Source: Cyanobacterium sp. Dongsha4 (GTDB lineage: Bacteria; Cyanobacteriota; Cyanobacteriia; Cyanobacteriales; Cyanobacteriaceae). From it: a stretch of DNA of 64,000 nt. The position numbers and the translations under genes were made by a program. Location: positions 4,167,326 through 4,231,325 of the forward strand of contig NZ_CP084098.1 of NCBI RefSeq assembly GCF_036345015.1. Direction: 5' to 3'. Of this stretch, positions 34,688 to 47,900 are shown piece by piece (within the stretch, counting starts at the first letter, position 1; every line of letters begins with the position of its first letter). A model generated the notes under the pieces. The model was not told where the DNA came from. It worked only from the letters and a program-made list of their open reading frames with translations, and made no database searches.

Positions 34688-35172
34688 AATAACAGTAATA
34701 GTAAAAATATTTTAATTATGAAAGCTATTTAATTATAGTGGGATAAGAAAGTCTTATTTTGTTGAAAATCTACAAATGCTCACCGACAATAATTTATTCT
34801 GTAAGATAACAAGGAAAATATTATGTTTAGCATTGTATATTATGTTGTTCAGTATTATATCCATTTATGTAAGTTTTATCGTTGCTTAGTTAATTTAAGA
34901 CTAAAAACAATAAACCTCTGGAATTTGTCATCTTGATAAGAAAATAAGATTTTACAATAGAAATAGATTGTTATTCGGAAAACATTAATATTAACCCTGT
35001 TGCCCGTAGCTGAGGCTTTTTATGCTTTATCTGTAGATGTATTTTGTAGCACTCACTTTATAAAGCCTGTTATTCTCTGTTGCCTTACTTTCTGAAAAAG
35101 TTTAATCAATTATGAGTAAGTCTAAAACAATTCCACTGTCATAATGCTTTAATTAATTTTCTTTTTTTGTTA
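34688..35172. other. Divergent intergenic region
   Basis: 485 bp between the polysaccharide-export gene (minus) and the NB-ARC/WD40 gene (plus). It must hold both promoters. It is AT-rich, with a GC-richer island around 34997-35020 (CCTGTTGCCCGTAGCTGAGG) that I cannot interpret. No ORF or RNA gene is supportable. Confidence 0.4.
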
Positions 35173-38100
35173 ATGAAACACAACCACGAAAATCTTCCCA
35201 ATAATCAAGATATTATTAAGTATATAAAAGAATCTCTTTCTCCAGAACAATTAACCTCATTAATGGAGTTGATTTTGCAAGGAATATTATTGGGAAATAG
35301 TTACTCCGAGATTGCTAATAAATTGGGATATAATCATAATTACATAAAAAAATTATCAGCACAATTATTAAATCGTCTTTCTGAGCACTTTGCTATAAAA
35401 ATAACAAAAAAAACACTAAAAGAAATAATATCAGCAAAATATCAGATAGTTGATCAATCTTATTCTAAAAACATAGTAAAAGATTGGAATACTAGCCCCA
35501 AATTAGATAATTTTTATGGTAGAGATAAAGAGTTAAAACAACTTCATAATTTAATTTTTGTCGAAAATAAACGTTTAATTTATATATCAGGAATTGGAGG
35601 TGTAGGGAAGACTTCTTTGTCCGTTAAATTTATGCTTAATTATCAGTCAGAATTTACAGTAATTATTTGGAGAAGTTTGAGAAATGCACCTCTTTTAAAT
35701 CATCTTGTTACTGATATAGTTTCTGTTATTTCTAATTATCAAAATTTAGAAGGTTCAGTGGATGATTTACTTTCTTTGTTAAGACAACATCGCTGTTTAA
35801 TTATTTTGGATAATATTGAAACTATTTTAGCAGAAAAAGAAGTTGGTTATTATCGTTCTGATTTTGAAAATTATGGTAATTTTATTCGTTTTTTAGGAGC
35901 ATCAAATCATCAAAGTTATATTATTTTGACAGGCAGAGAAAAACCACCAGAAATAACTTTCTTAGAAGAAGAAAAAAGTCAAGTTAAAAGTATTAATCTT
36001 AAAGGTTCTAAAGAGGCTTCTCTAGATATTTTAAAAGAAAAAAAGATTTTAGCATCAGAACAAGAAAAATTGGAATTAGCTAAATTATATAATTATCATC
36101 CTCTTGCCACTAAGTTAGTAAGTAATGTAATTAAGGATTTGTTTGCTAATAAAGCTAGTAATTTTTTAGCCCAAGAAACAACTCTTTTAAGAAGTTTAAA
36201 TATTATTTTAGATGAGCAGTTTAATCGTCTCAGCAATACAGAAAAAACGATTATGAATTGGTTAGCTATTAATCGGGAATTAACATCAATAGAAGAATTA
36301 GCAGAAGATATTATTCCTCCCATCCAAAAATCTCAATTATTGTCAGCTTTGCAAAGTTTAAAATGGCGATCGCTTCTTGAAATTCAGGACGGAAAATATA
36401 GTCAGCAACCTGTAATTATGGAATATGTTTTAGAAAAATTTATTAACAACATTTATCAAGAAATAGTTAACGGTAATCTTGATTTATTTGGGAAGTATCC
36501 TTTAACAAAAATTACAACTAAAGAATATATAAGAATCGCACAAACTAGACTGATTATAGAACCATTAATAACTTTATTAGAAAAAACTTTTCCTGTAAAA
36601 ATACAATTAAAAAAGCAGTTAAAAAATTTATTAAATCTTTGCAAAGAATTGCCTTTTAATAATTATGGTGTGGGAAATATCATTAAAATCTCTGAAATGC
36701 TTAAAATAGCTCTACAAGAATACAATTTTAGAGAATTACCGATTTGGCAAACGGATTTATCAAATAACTTTTTGAGAAAAATTGATTTTAGTTATTGTGA
36801 TTTTAAAAATGTTAAATTTATCCATACTCTCGGTGCGGTTTTAAAGATAGCTTATCATCCTCAAGGAGAAATTATTGCTATTTCTGATATTAATGAGATA
36901 ATTTATTTATGGAGAGTAAAAGATGGTCAAAATATTTTAAAATTAAGCGGACATAATGCTTGGGCATGGGATCTTAAATTTAGTATTGATGGACAATTAT
37001 TAATTAGTGCTTCTGATGATAAAACAGTCAAAGTATGGGATATTAAAACAGGTTTTTGTTTAGCCAATTATGAATTAAAACAACACAAGGCTAACGCAAT
37101 TTCTATCACTAAAAATAATAAAATAATTGCTATTGGTTGTAATTGTGGTTATTTAGAATTATGGCATTGGCAAGATGATATTCACCATATTTTGCAAGGA
37201 CATCAAGGAGATATTAATAGCTTACAATTTAATCATGATGATCAATTTTTATTTACTGCTAGTTTAGATGGCACTGTTAAACAGTGGAATTTAACTGATA
37301 AAACTTGTTTTAAGACATTTAATTATTCCCAAAATCCGATTCATTGTTTATCAATTTCTCCCGATGACAAGTTAATGTTAACTGTTACTATTAATGGTAA
37401 TCTACAAATGTGGTTAATCGAATCAGTAGATTGTCTTTATAGTTTAGATAACAAAGATATTTTTATTCATCAAGCTATTTTTTGCCCTACTGGTAACTCT
37501 TTTGCTACTGCATCAGAATCAACTATCACTTTTTGGGATAATTTAACAGGGAAAATAATTAAAAGTTTGATACCACAAAAAGGAAAAATATATTCCTTAG
37601 CTTACAGCCCTAATGGTAAAATTATCACCTCTGCTTCTCAACAAGAATGTTTAATTTCTTTTGACATTGAAACAGGCGATCGCATCGATACTTTATATGG
37701 TTATTCTAATCATATTTGGGCATTATCAACGGATAATAATAAATTTTTGGTTAGTGGAGGCACAGATGGTATTTTAAGATTATGGTCATGGGAAAAAAGT
37801 TCTCCTTTGAAAGAAATAAAAGCCCATAAAGGAGTTATTTTTGCAGTAGCGTGGCATCCTCAAAAACTATTTTTTGCAAGTAGTGGAAGCGATCGCACTG
37901 TTAAAATTTGGCATGGAAAAACAGGAGAATATCAACAACAAATATTAGCTCATACTGATTTAGTTTTTACTATTGCTTGGCATCCTGAAGGAGAAATATT
38001 AGCTATTGCTGGAAGTAGTAATCAGATCAAGTTTTGGAATTTTAATGATAATAATTTTTGCCTTCAATTAATGATAAAAACTACAGAAATTATGCACTTA

Positions 38101-38706
38101 AGTTGGTCAAATAATGGTAAAATATTAGCCATATATACCCGTAAAGGAGAAGTATTTATTTATGACTATTATACAGATAAATTAGAGTTGATTTTTGAAA
38201 ATAAAGAAGCCAATATTAATGATATTAGAAGTTATATAGCTTGGAAACAAAATGATAATTATTTAGTTTTTACAGGTGCTAAAAATCAAGTAGTAATTTG
38301 GAATAGAAAAGTAAAAAAACTAGAGAAAAATTTACAAGGACATTTAGCCCAAGTAGTGGGTATAAGTTTCATAAAAAATGATCAATTTCTAATTACTGTC
38401 AGTCTTGATACAACTATTAGAATTTGGGAATTTTCCTCTGGTAAATGTGTTAAAGTTTTGACAGGACATCAAGCCCCTATACCCTGTTTAACAATTATTA
38501 ATCAAGATTTATTTGCTACTGGTAGTGCCGACTCAACGGTGAGAATTTGGGATGTAAATACAGGAGAATGTATCAAAATATTAAGAAGCGATCGCCCCTA
38601 TGAAGGTATGAATATTCATCACGCAACAGGTTTAACTTCTGGGGAGTTAGATAATTTAATGAGTTTGGGGGCAATTAATAAAAACGATACAAATAATATT
38701 AAATAA
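35173..38706 (+). CDS. NB-ARC STAND NTPase with N-terminal HTH-like domain and WD40 repeats
   Basis: 1177 residues from the ATG at 35173; an in-frame TTG six bases earlier is less likely. The N-terminal about 100 residues include an HTH-like segment (GNSYSEIANKLGYNHNYIKK) of the kind found in cyanobacterial STAND proteins. The NB-ARC core has FYGRDKEL, a P-loop GIGGVGKTS (140-148), a Walker B-like CLIILDNIE and ILTGREKPP. A helical/winged region lies at about 330-520. From about 545 to 1150 there are around 14 WD40 repeats (for example SASDDKTVKVWDIKTG, TGSADSTVRIWDVNTG), probably one or two propellers. STAND proteins oligomerise on sensing a ligand; no effector domain is obvious, so signalling or regulation is as likely as defence. 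Confidence 0.85.
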   Translation: MKHNHENLPNNQDIIKYIKESLSPEQLTSLMELILQGILLGNSYSEIANKLGYNHNYIKKLSAQLLNRLSEHFAIKITKKTLKEIISAKYQIVDQSYSKNIVKDWNTSPKLDNFYGRDKELKQLHNLIFVENKRLIYISGIGGVGKTSLSVKFMLNYQSEFTVIIWRSLRNAPLLNHLVTDIVSVISNYQNLEGSVDDLLSLLRQHRCLIILDNIETILAEKEVGYYRSDFENYGNFIRFLGASNHQSYIILTGREKPPEITFLEEEKSQVKSINLKGSKEASLDILKEKKILASEQEKLELAKLYNYHPLATKLVSNVIKDLFANKASNFLAQETTLLRSLNIILDEQFNRLSNTEKTIMNWLAINRELTSIEELAEDIIPPIQKSQLLSALQSLKWRSLLEIQDGKYSQQPVIMEYVLEKFINNIYQEIVNGNLDLFGKYPLTKITTKEYIRIAQTRLIIEPLITLLEKTFPVKIQLKKQLKNLLNLCKELPFNNYGVGNIIKISEMLKIALQEYNFRELPIWQTDLSNNFLRKIDFSYCDFKNVKFIHTLGAVLKIAYHPQGEIIAISDINEIIYLWRVKDGQNILKLSGHNAWAWDLKFSIDGQLLISASDDKTVKVWDIKTGFCLANYELKQHKANAISITKNNKIIAIGCNCGYLELWHWQDDIHHILQGHQGDINSLQFNHDDQFLFTASLDGTVKQWNLTDKTCFKTFNYSQNPIHCLSISPDDKLMLTVTINGNLQMWLIESVDCLYSLDNKDIFIHQAIFCPTGNSFATASESTITFWDNLTGKIIKSLIPQKGKIYSLAYSPNGKIITSASQQECLISFDIETGDRIDTLYGYSNHIWALSTDNNKFLVSGGTDGILRLWSWEKSSPLKEIKAHKGVIFAVAWHPQKLFFASSGSDRTVKIWHGKTGEYQQQILAHTDLVFTIAWHPEGEILAIAGSSNQIKFWNFNDNNFCLQLMIKTTEIMHLSWSNNGKILAIYTRKGEVFIYDYYTDKLELIFENKEANINDIRSYIAWKQNDNYLVFTGAKNQVVIWNRKVKKLEKNLQGHLAQVVGISFIKNDQFLITVSLDTTIRIWEFSSGKCVKVLTGHQAPIPCLTIINQDLFATGSADSTVRIWDVNTGECIKILRSDRPYEGMNIHHATGLTSGELDNLMSLGAINKNDTNNIK

Positions 38707-38943
38707 TTCATCTGAAAAAGTAACTTTTTAATGGAAAATAGTAACTTTTATGCCCTGTCAAATATCTTTTAAATACATTAAACTTTAGTAAATCTATCGA
38801 GATTAAGGCTTTTTATCAATAAGTAAATAAGATAATAATTAACAATAATTAACAAAACTTAACAACTATTATATATCCTTAATCTTTCTTAGTCAAAGAG
38901 TTTAAAAATTAATAATTCAGCAGAAGTATTAAAACAGAAATTT

Positions 38944-38948
38944 AGGGG
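38944..38948 (+). promoter_or_regulatory. Ribosome-binding site of giant gene B
   Basis: AGGGG six bases before the ATG at 38955 is a good Shine-Dalgarno sequence and fixes the start. Giant gene A has no comparable site. Confidence 0.6.
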
Positions 38949-38954
38949 CAAAAA

Positions 38955-41900
38955 ATGACAAGTTTTAACTTTTCCAGCAGAAAAACTATTACTACTTCCA
39001 ATATTGATAATGTAGCCGATATATACGGTGGTGATTTTGATAGCGATGGTGATATTGATCTAGTTGGGATAACATCAGGATATGGTCAAGATGATGTCTT
39101 TATCTTAAAAAATAGTAGTAATGGTGGCAGTTGGAGTTATTCCTTAGTATATGGAGAATTACAGGTAGCTGAAGATTTCCCCGCTGGTAGCGTTTATGTT
39201 ATTGACATAGACAATGATGGTGATAACGATATAATTAGTGCCTCTAACGATGATGATAATATATTTATTTTTTACAACAATGGTTCAGGCACGTCATGGG
39301 ATGATGAGAAGATAGCTGATAATTTTCGGGGTGCGTCTGGCATTTTTGCCCTTGATTTAGCCAGTGATGGTTATGTTGATATTATCGCCGCTTCAGAAGA
39401 TGATCATGATATTGCTACTTGGAGACAAACTTCTCGGGATAATTTTCAAGGAGAAAAAACCATTGATGGCAGTATGAATGAAGCCGTAGCTGTTTATTCC
39501 GCCGACTTAGATGGAGATGGGGATAATGACGTAGTTGCAGCCGCTTTTGATGAAAATAATGCAGGTATTGCATGGTGGGAAAATGAAGGTAGTGGCAATA
39601 ATTGGGGCGATCGCATCTCTATTGCTGACTTTGACGGTGCTACAGACGTTATTGCCGTTGATATAGATAACGATGATGATATTGATATAGTAGCATCTGC
39701 TGAAGGCTCTCTTGACGATATTGCATGGTGGAAAAATAACGGTAGTGGTAGTTTTACTAGGCAGAGTAATATTGACGGTGACTTTGACGGTGTTTGGGAA
39801 ATCACGGCGGCGGATTTAGATAACGATAGGGATTTAGATATAATTGCTGCGGCAAGAGACGAGAATCAAGTGGCATGGTGGGAAAATAACGGCGATGGCA
39901 CTTTTGGCAGTAGAAACACCATTCAAACTGGTTTTGATGCTATTAGCGTTTTTGTGGAAGACTTTAACAATGACGGTTATTTAGATATTGCCTCGGCTTC
40001 TTTTGACGGTAATAATATCTCTTGGTGGGAAAATAACTTAGTTACCGCAGAAATAAGCAATTCTACGGGTTATGTTTTACGGGAAGTCGGCACAACAAAT
40101 ACCGCAGAATTTACCGTTACTTTAGACAGAGAAGCACCCGAAGATATTACCATTAACTATGAAATTTTAGGGGGAGTAAGCGAGGCGGATTATAGTGGTT
40201 TATCGGGGGAAATTGACTTTTCAACAGGGGATGAGAGTAAGACGGTTTCCTTTGCCATTGAAGATGACGATATTTATGAAAGACTAGAATCTTTAATTAT
40301 CAATTTAAGCGAAGGTAATGGTTATCTTTTAAACTATAGTAGCGATTCAGTTGGTTTTAGAATCAGAGACTACATAGATATTGTTGCTAATACCAACCCC
40401 AGTGAAGATGGCACAATTGGCAGTTTTTCTATTGAGATGGATATTCCCCAAGATACCATTGAGTTAAATTTTAGCACCGATGGTACTGCCACAAGGGGCG
40501 TTGATTATCAGTTATTTTATTTAGCCAATGGGGAAAAACAATATTTAGATACCGATGATGATTCTTTTCCCATAACCGATGATACTGACTCTTTAGCTTT
40601 ATATGTTGAGCCTTTAAATGATACTATTTATGATCCTGATGAAAGTATTATTGTTAACTTAGAAAGTAGTAGCGATTATTATGTTGATGAAGATACAGCG
40701 ACTTTAACTTTAACAGATAACGAGCCTATTATTAGTATTGGCGATATTGTTAACCCCACAGAAAATGAAATTGGTTATATTGAATTAGAATTAGATAATC
40801 CCGTAGAAAGCGATGCAGGTATCAGAGTTAAATACAGTATTTTAGATGATTCTACTGCTACATTCAATCAAGACTATTATGCTTCCCAGTCTCGTTTAAC
40901 CACCGACTCAGATGCAGAAAATGCCGTCTTTATTCCCAAAAATGCCATTACTGCCAAACTTTATATTTCTGCTTTACCCGATGCCGTTGCCGAAGATACA
41001 GAAGATATTAACATTCAGTTTTACACCTTTGAAGATGAATTTATTGAAGATTATGCTTATGGTTTAACCGATGGAAATTCTACCCTCGATGTCACGGTAG
41101 AAATAAGCGATGGTGAAAACTACGTTACAGGATTAGCAGTTTTTGATCAAGATAATAACTATTTAGAAGATGGAGAAATTCGCACCGAGGATGGTTATAT
41201 TGCCTTTTGGAGTTTAGGGGAAAAATCGGGAAATGTTGCTTTTAACAAGGGCAGTATTGGCAGTGATGTTGATGGTAGTTATCAAAATAATCCCACTTTA
41301 GGAGTAAGGGGTTTAGCTAATAATAGTGATACTGCCGTAGAATTTAATGGCGTTGATGAGGGTATTTTTATCCCTGATAATGATCAGATTAACACAGGTG
41401 GTTCTTATCCTGAACGCACTATAGAATTATGGTTTCAAGCTAATAGTTTAGACGGCAGACAAGTTATCTATGAAGAAGGAGGCACACTAAATGGTATCAA
41501 TATCTTTTTAGATGATAATCAGTTAAACTTAGGAGTTTGGGCAAATGATGAGGGAGAATGGTTAAATTTTACTGTGGAAACAGGAGAAACCTATCATACA
41601 ATCCTTACTTTTGATAATGGTATTCTTACGGGTTATGTTAATGATGAAAATATAGGTAGTGTTAATTTAGATTTTGATAGTATTCCTACCCACACAGCAG
41701 GTATCGGAATCGCCCAAATGAATGATGATAGTCGATTCAGTAATGACGAAAGTGCAAATGATAATGATTATTATTTTCAAGGAATTGTTGATGATGTTTA
41801 TATTTATGATTATGCAGTAGAAATAAAAGATGCGATCGCATCTTGGGGTTTAGGAGAAACCTCTGGAGATGTAGCAGTAAATGAGGGGAGTATTGGCAGT

Positions 41901-44900
41901 GATGTTGATGGTAGTTATCAAAATAGCCCAACTTTAGGAGTTTCTGGTTTGGCTAATAATAGCGATACTGCTGTCGAGTTTGACGGAGTTGATGATGGTA
42001 TTTTTATCCCTGATAATGAACAGATTAACACAGGTGGTTCTTATTCTGAACGCACTATCGAGTTATGGTTTCAAGCTAATAGTTTAGACGGAAGACAGGT
42101 TATCTATGAAGAAGGAGGCACAGCTAATGGTATCAATATCTTCTTAGATGATAATCAGTTAAACTTAGGGGTTTGGGTAAGTAGTGAAGGAGAATGGCTT
42201 AATTTTCCCGTTGAAGAAGGAGAAACCTATCATGCAATTCTCATTTTTGATAATGGTATTCTCACAGGATATGTCAATGACGAAAACATCGGCAGTGTAG
42301 AAACCGACTTCACCTCTATTCCTGCCCATAGTGGTAATATTGGTATTGCCCAAATGAATAACGATAGTCGATTCAGTAATGATGATAGTGGCGAAGATGA
42401 AGGGTTTTATTTTCAGGGTGTTATCGATGATGTATCGATTTATGATTATGCAATCAAATTCAATGCCTCATTGAAAAATCAAAAAACTTTCCTGACATAT
42501 AAACTAATCAGTCAACCAACCGATACCGTTACTATTAATTTATCCTTAGATGGAAATGGAGAATTATCCACCAATACTTTAACTATTTCTCCTGATGAAT
42601 GGGCAACCCCTCAAATAATAGAAGTCAACGACATCAAAACAGATTCAGTTGTTACTGCTAATTTGAGTAGCGATGATGAAAATTATGATGGTTTAAATTT
42701 AGACACTAATATTATTCTTGCCGATAATACCATCACCGAAATTAAAGTCAGCGAAGGTGAAGAAAATCAATTACCAACTTTTAACCCCATTGTCAGGTTA
42801 GCTTCTTTGGGTAGTGTAACGGAAGATAATAACCGAGTGGAAGGATTCCGTCTTAGTTTAGATAATCCCACTGATACAGATTTAACCATAACTTATCAAG
42901 TTTCTGGCACTGCTACCTCTAGTGAAGATAACGAGGATAATTATGATTATGAAGCATTGAATGGAGAAATAACAATCAAAGCAGGAGAAACAGAAGCAGT
43001 TATTGGTATTAATCAATTTGATGATAATGTGGTTGAAAATGACGAAACAATTATTGTTAGTTTAAATTCTGGGGATGGTTATGAGTTAGATAGTGACTCT
43101 CAAACTGCCACTTTAACTATTAACGATAATGACACCGCAGAAATTAATTTAGTTACCGAGTCTTTCCTTAGCAGTATTAATGTTGATGATGAATCTTTAT
43201 TAAATATTCAACTCCTTTCCCTTGATGAAAATGGCAACGCTGTATTTGATGTCAAGTTAACCAGTCAACCGAGTGATACTGTTACTGTTAATTTAACCGA
43301 CAGTCTTAACGAAAATTCTGATACTGTTTCTTTAACTTTTACCGTTGATAATTGGAATGTTTCTCAAAATCCTACATGGGAAGGTTTAACGGAAAATACT
43401 GATAGCAATGACTTTACCTATCAAATAGATGTTTTAACTACCAGTGATGATAGCGATTATGATAATCAAACCACAGAAATTCCCATTACTACCAGTCTTT
43501 ATAATCAAAATATTGATTCTATTGTGACGGTTGAAGGAGAAGAAGGGGTAAATATTCGCTTAAGGCTTAATAGCCAACCCACCGATGATGTCACTGTTAA
43601 TTTATTAGAGTCAACCATTGATGAAAGTGAAAATGAATTTTCTGCTACAAGTTTAACTTTTACTCCTGATGATTGGAATACTTATCAAACCATAACTGTC
43701 ACTGGTATTGATGACGAAAGAAGCGATGGTGATATAACTTATACCCTCAGATTAAGCGGTAGCAGTGATGATAGTAACTATGATGATTTGATTGAATATC
43801 TAACCATTACTAATGAGGATATTAATGATAATCAAGTCACTGACGAGTCACCGACTGAAGATGAAGATACTTTGTTAGTTAAATTGAGTGTAATTGATGA
43901 TGGAGAAATAGCAGAAGATGATGAAGATACTCCTGCACAATTATTAGTTAGTCTCGAAGATGGAGAAGTTGCACCAGAAGGGGGTTTAAATGTCCGCTAT
44001 TCGGTGTTAGATTCCACTGCCACATCAGGGGTTGACTATCAACCTTTAGAATGGTTTATTGAACAAGTAGGCTCGGAAAATCCCTTTGAAGGTGTTGACG
44101 TTGGTACTTTTAGTGATTTATCCTTAATTGACATCGACAATGACGGTGATTTAGATGCTTTCATTGGTAATTCATACGGTGCGATCGAATTTTTCAAAAA
44201 CTACTCTATAGAAGATACAGGATTAGCAGGGGTTGCTAACTTTGAAGAAGAAATAGACGAGGATAACCCCTTAAGTGGTTTTGATGTCGGCAGTTATAGC
44301 AGTATTGATTTTGTGGATATAGATGATGATGGGGATTTTGATGCTTTTGTCGGTAATAGTAATGGGGAAATAATTTTCTATCAAAATACGGGGGATGAAT
44401 CTTCTGCTATCTTTACCCTCATTACTGGTAGTGGTAATCCTTTTGATGAAATGAGTGTCGGTGGTTATGCTGTGCCTAGTTTTGTCGATATAGACAGTGA
44501 TGGTGATAAGGATGTTTTTATTGGCAATGAAGACGGCGAAATAATTTTCTATCAAAATACAGGGGATGAATCTTCTGCTATCTTTACCCTCATTACTGGT
44601 AGTGATAATCCCTTTAATGGTTTAGAATTAAGTGATCGCACTTCACTGAGTTTCATCGATATAGACGAAGATAACGACTTTGATACTTTTATTGGTAACG
44701 GCGATGGAGAGGTATTTTATTACAATAACACTGGTAACTCTGTTGAAGCGACTTATGTTGAACAGTCAGGCATTGCCAATTTATTTGTAGATGCAGAAGG
44801 AGAAACCGTAACAGACTTTGGTAGTAATATTATGCCAACATTCGGGGATATAGATGATGACGGTGATTTAGATGCCTTTTTCGGGGAAGTTTACGGTAGG

Positions 44901-47900
44901 GTTTTATACTATCAAAACTTTGCTAATAATGAAATTACCATTCAAGAAGGAAGTGATAGTGCTATTATTGAAGTCTATCCCATCGCCGACAATGTTGCCG
45001 AAGATGATGAAACCGTCACGGTAATTTTAAATACCAATAGCGGTTACTATTTAACTGCCGAAGAAGGTATTAGCGGTACAATTACCATAGTTGATAATGA
45101 CACCCCACAGTTAATTATTACCGATTCACAAGGCAATCAAATTACTGATGATGATAGTTTCACCACTGCTGAGAATGACTCTACTACTCAAAGTTTCCTT
45201 TTATCTTTAGCTACTCAACCCACCGCCACCGTTATTGTTTATATTAATAGCAATGATGAGGGCGAAGGAGTTTTAGATACTGATACTCTTTACTTTACCA
45301 CCGATAACTGGAGTCAAACTCAAGAAGTAATTTTAGCTTCCGTTGATGATGTTATTGAAGATGGAAAGATTAGCTATCAAATTGTAACTAATGCCGTCAG
45401 TGAAGATGATGTTTATGACGATATTCAAACCCAACCTATTAATATTAGCAATCAAGATGATAATGATACTGCCCAAGTAATAGTTACTCAAATAGATGAA
45501 TATACTTACTCTATCGAGTTGGCAACTCAACCCCTAGGGGATGTTTTTGTCACTATGACACCAGATAATCAAATTGCTTTAAATAATCGAGATGCTGGAA
45601 TCTTTCTCACTCTTACCTTTAACGAAAATAATTGGAATGATAGTCAAACAGTAGTTGTTAACGCTCAAGATGATTATGACATCGAATATAACCACAATGC
45701 AGAAATAGAATTTACTGTTAGTAGTAATGATGATGAAGTTTATAACGAAATTACTCCCCCAGAAAATATAGAGGCTTTAATCTTAGATAATGATAAACCC
45801 ACCGTTAATATTACCGTTGGCGATGGAGTAGAAGAGGAAGCATCCCCCGGTTATTTCACCATTACCCTTAGCCAACCAACTCCTAACAATAATGATGGTG
45901 ATACTGGTTTTGCTATTAATTATCAAATCTTAACCGATGAAAGCACAACTACTAACGGGGGTGACTATCAAGAAATTCTCGAAACGGGTGTAATTTATAT
46001 TCCCGCAGGAAGCAACAGCAGTAATTTATTTATTCAACCCATTGATGATTATTTAGTAGAAGGTTTTGACATTCTGGTGACAACTGCCTATGACTCTGAT
46101 AGCGGTGAGGTAAGTTTAATTATTGATGATGAAGATATTGATAGTTACACCATACCCGCAAACAATCAATTAACTTTTAGTAATGGTGTTATTGCCACTC
46201 TCCCTGACGCTATAACTCTCAGTAATCAAGAATCAAATACCGTATTTGTGAATTTATTAAATGGGGATGATATTTCTACCACCGACACCACCAGAGTTGC
46301 AGGGGAAAATCTTACCATTCAGCTATCCACAGGAGATACTTATGGGATAGATAACAACCGCAGTGAAGCTATTTTACAAATCATAGATAATGATACACCG
46401 GGGTTAAGAATAGTACAAAGAGGCGATCGCACCCAAGTAACTGAAGGCAATACAGGCATTATCCAAATATCCTTACTCAGTCAACCCACCCATGATGTAA
46501 CTATTGCCTTTACTACAGATGGTGAAATTGAGGAGATTTCCAGTTTAAACTTTACTCCAGATAACTGGTATCAACTCCAGTCAATAGATATAACTGCCAT
46601 TGATGAGAATATCGCAGAAACAGATAAGTTTCATTTTAGCACCCTTGAATATTTATTAACCAGTAACGATGATGACTATAATAACTTAGAAATCGCACCG
46701 CAAATACTTTACATCCAAGATAGACTCCTAGACACCGAAAACACCTATAAAGGTGTAGAATTTGCCTTAAATGCCCTACAAAAAGCCCAAGATAAACTTA
46801 GCATACCTATTTTAGGTCAATTAGAAGGAGTTGTACCCGATTTTATTGAATTATTCAAAGATGATTTAATTGAAAATATACAAACTACCAGTCAATTAAC
46901 CACTTGGCAACTAGAGCAAATTTTACAAGATATTCTCAGTGATTATGGAATATCCGTTACCACAGAAATTACCGATATTGATACCACGTTTACGGTAACA
47001 GTTAGTGAGTCTTATGAAGATGTTACTTTTGAGGTTGCTGATGACTTGGGAATGTCGGCATTAGGAATGAGTTACGAAGGCACAGTTGTCGGGGATATTA
47101 GTTATGACGGCACTTTAGTATTTATTCTTGGGAAAGATGGCACATTTTATCTTGACACCGAAAACACCATCTATGATGTGGATGTGGATTTAGAATTAGA
47201 AGAATTAGAAGGCAGTGGTAGTCTAGGTTTTGTTAAAGTTGACTTTGAAGATGATCCCGATACAGAAAGTTTCTTAAGTTTAACAGGTACGGTGCAACTT
47301 ACGGACGAAAATTTTGATGATGATGGATTACTTAGCCCAGAAGAATTAGCCTTAATTTCCTATACCGCCGAAAATGACACTCAAACTTTCTTTGAAGAAT
47401 ATACTAATTATGACTTACTCGGAGATGCTGCATTGGGTTTGTCAGCTATTGGTAGTCTCGATCGCACCATTTACTTCCCTACCTTCAATTTTGATTTATA
47501 CGTTGATTTTCCTCTCTTTAATTATGCCGATGAAACAGTCTCCGCCGCCGATGAAAGTGAGTTTATTGTCGAGATTAATGACTTACAGTTAGACTTAGGT
47601 ACTTATGTTAGTAATTATTTCGTTACATATTTAGATCAAATTGACAATCAATTACAACCCATTTACCCCATATTAGACACCTTTAATACTGATACAAAAT
47701 TCCTCAGTTATTTAAAATTAGACGATTTATATGACTATAACGACGATGGAAAAGTATCTTTAGCAGAATTAACCTTTAAACTATTAGGGGGTAGTGGCGA
47801 AGCAGATAATCTTTTTGAGTTTTTAGATAATATTGAATATTTAATTAACCTAGTCAGACTAGGGGGAGAAGCCGTCGATAGTTATAGCCTCAATTACTAT

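Noticed and set aside
35173-38706. Clear anti-phage Avs-type defence gene
   Set aside because: STAND architecture alone is not enough: no effector domain or defence-gene neighbours are visible.
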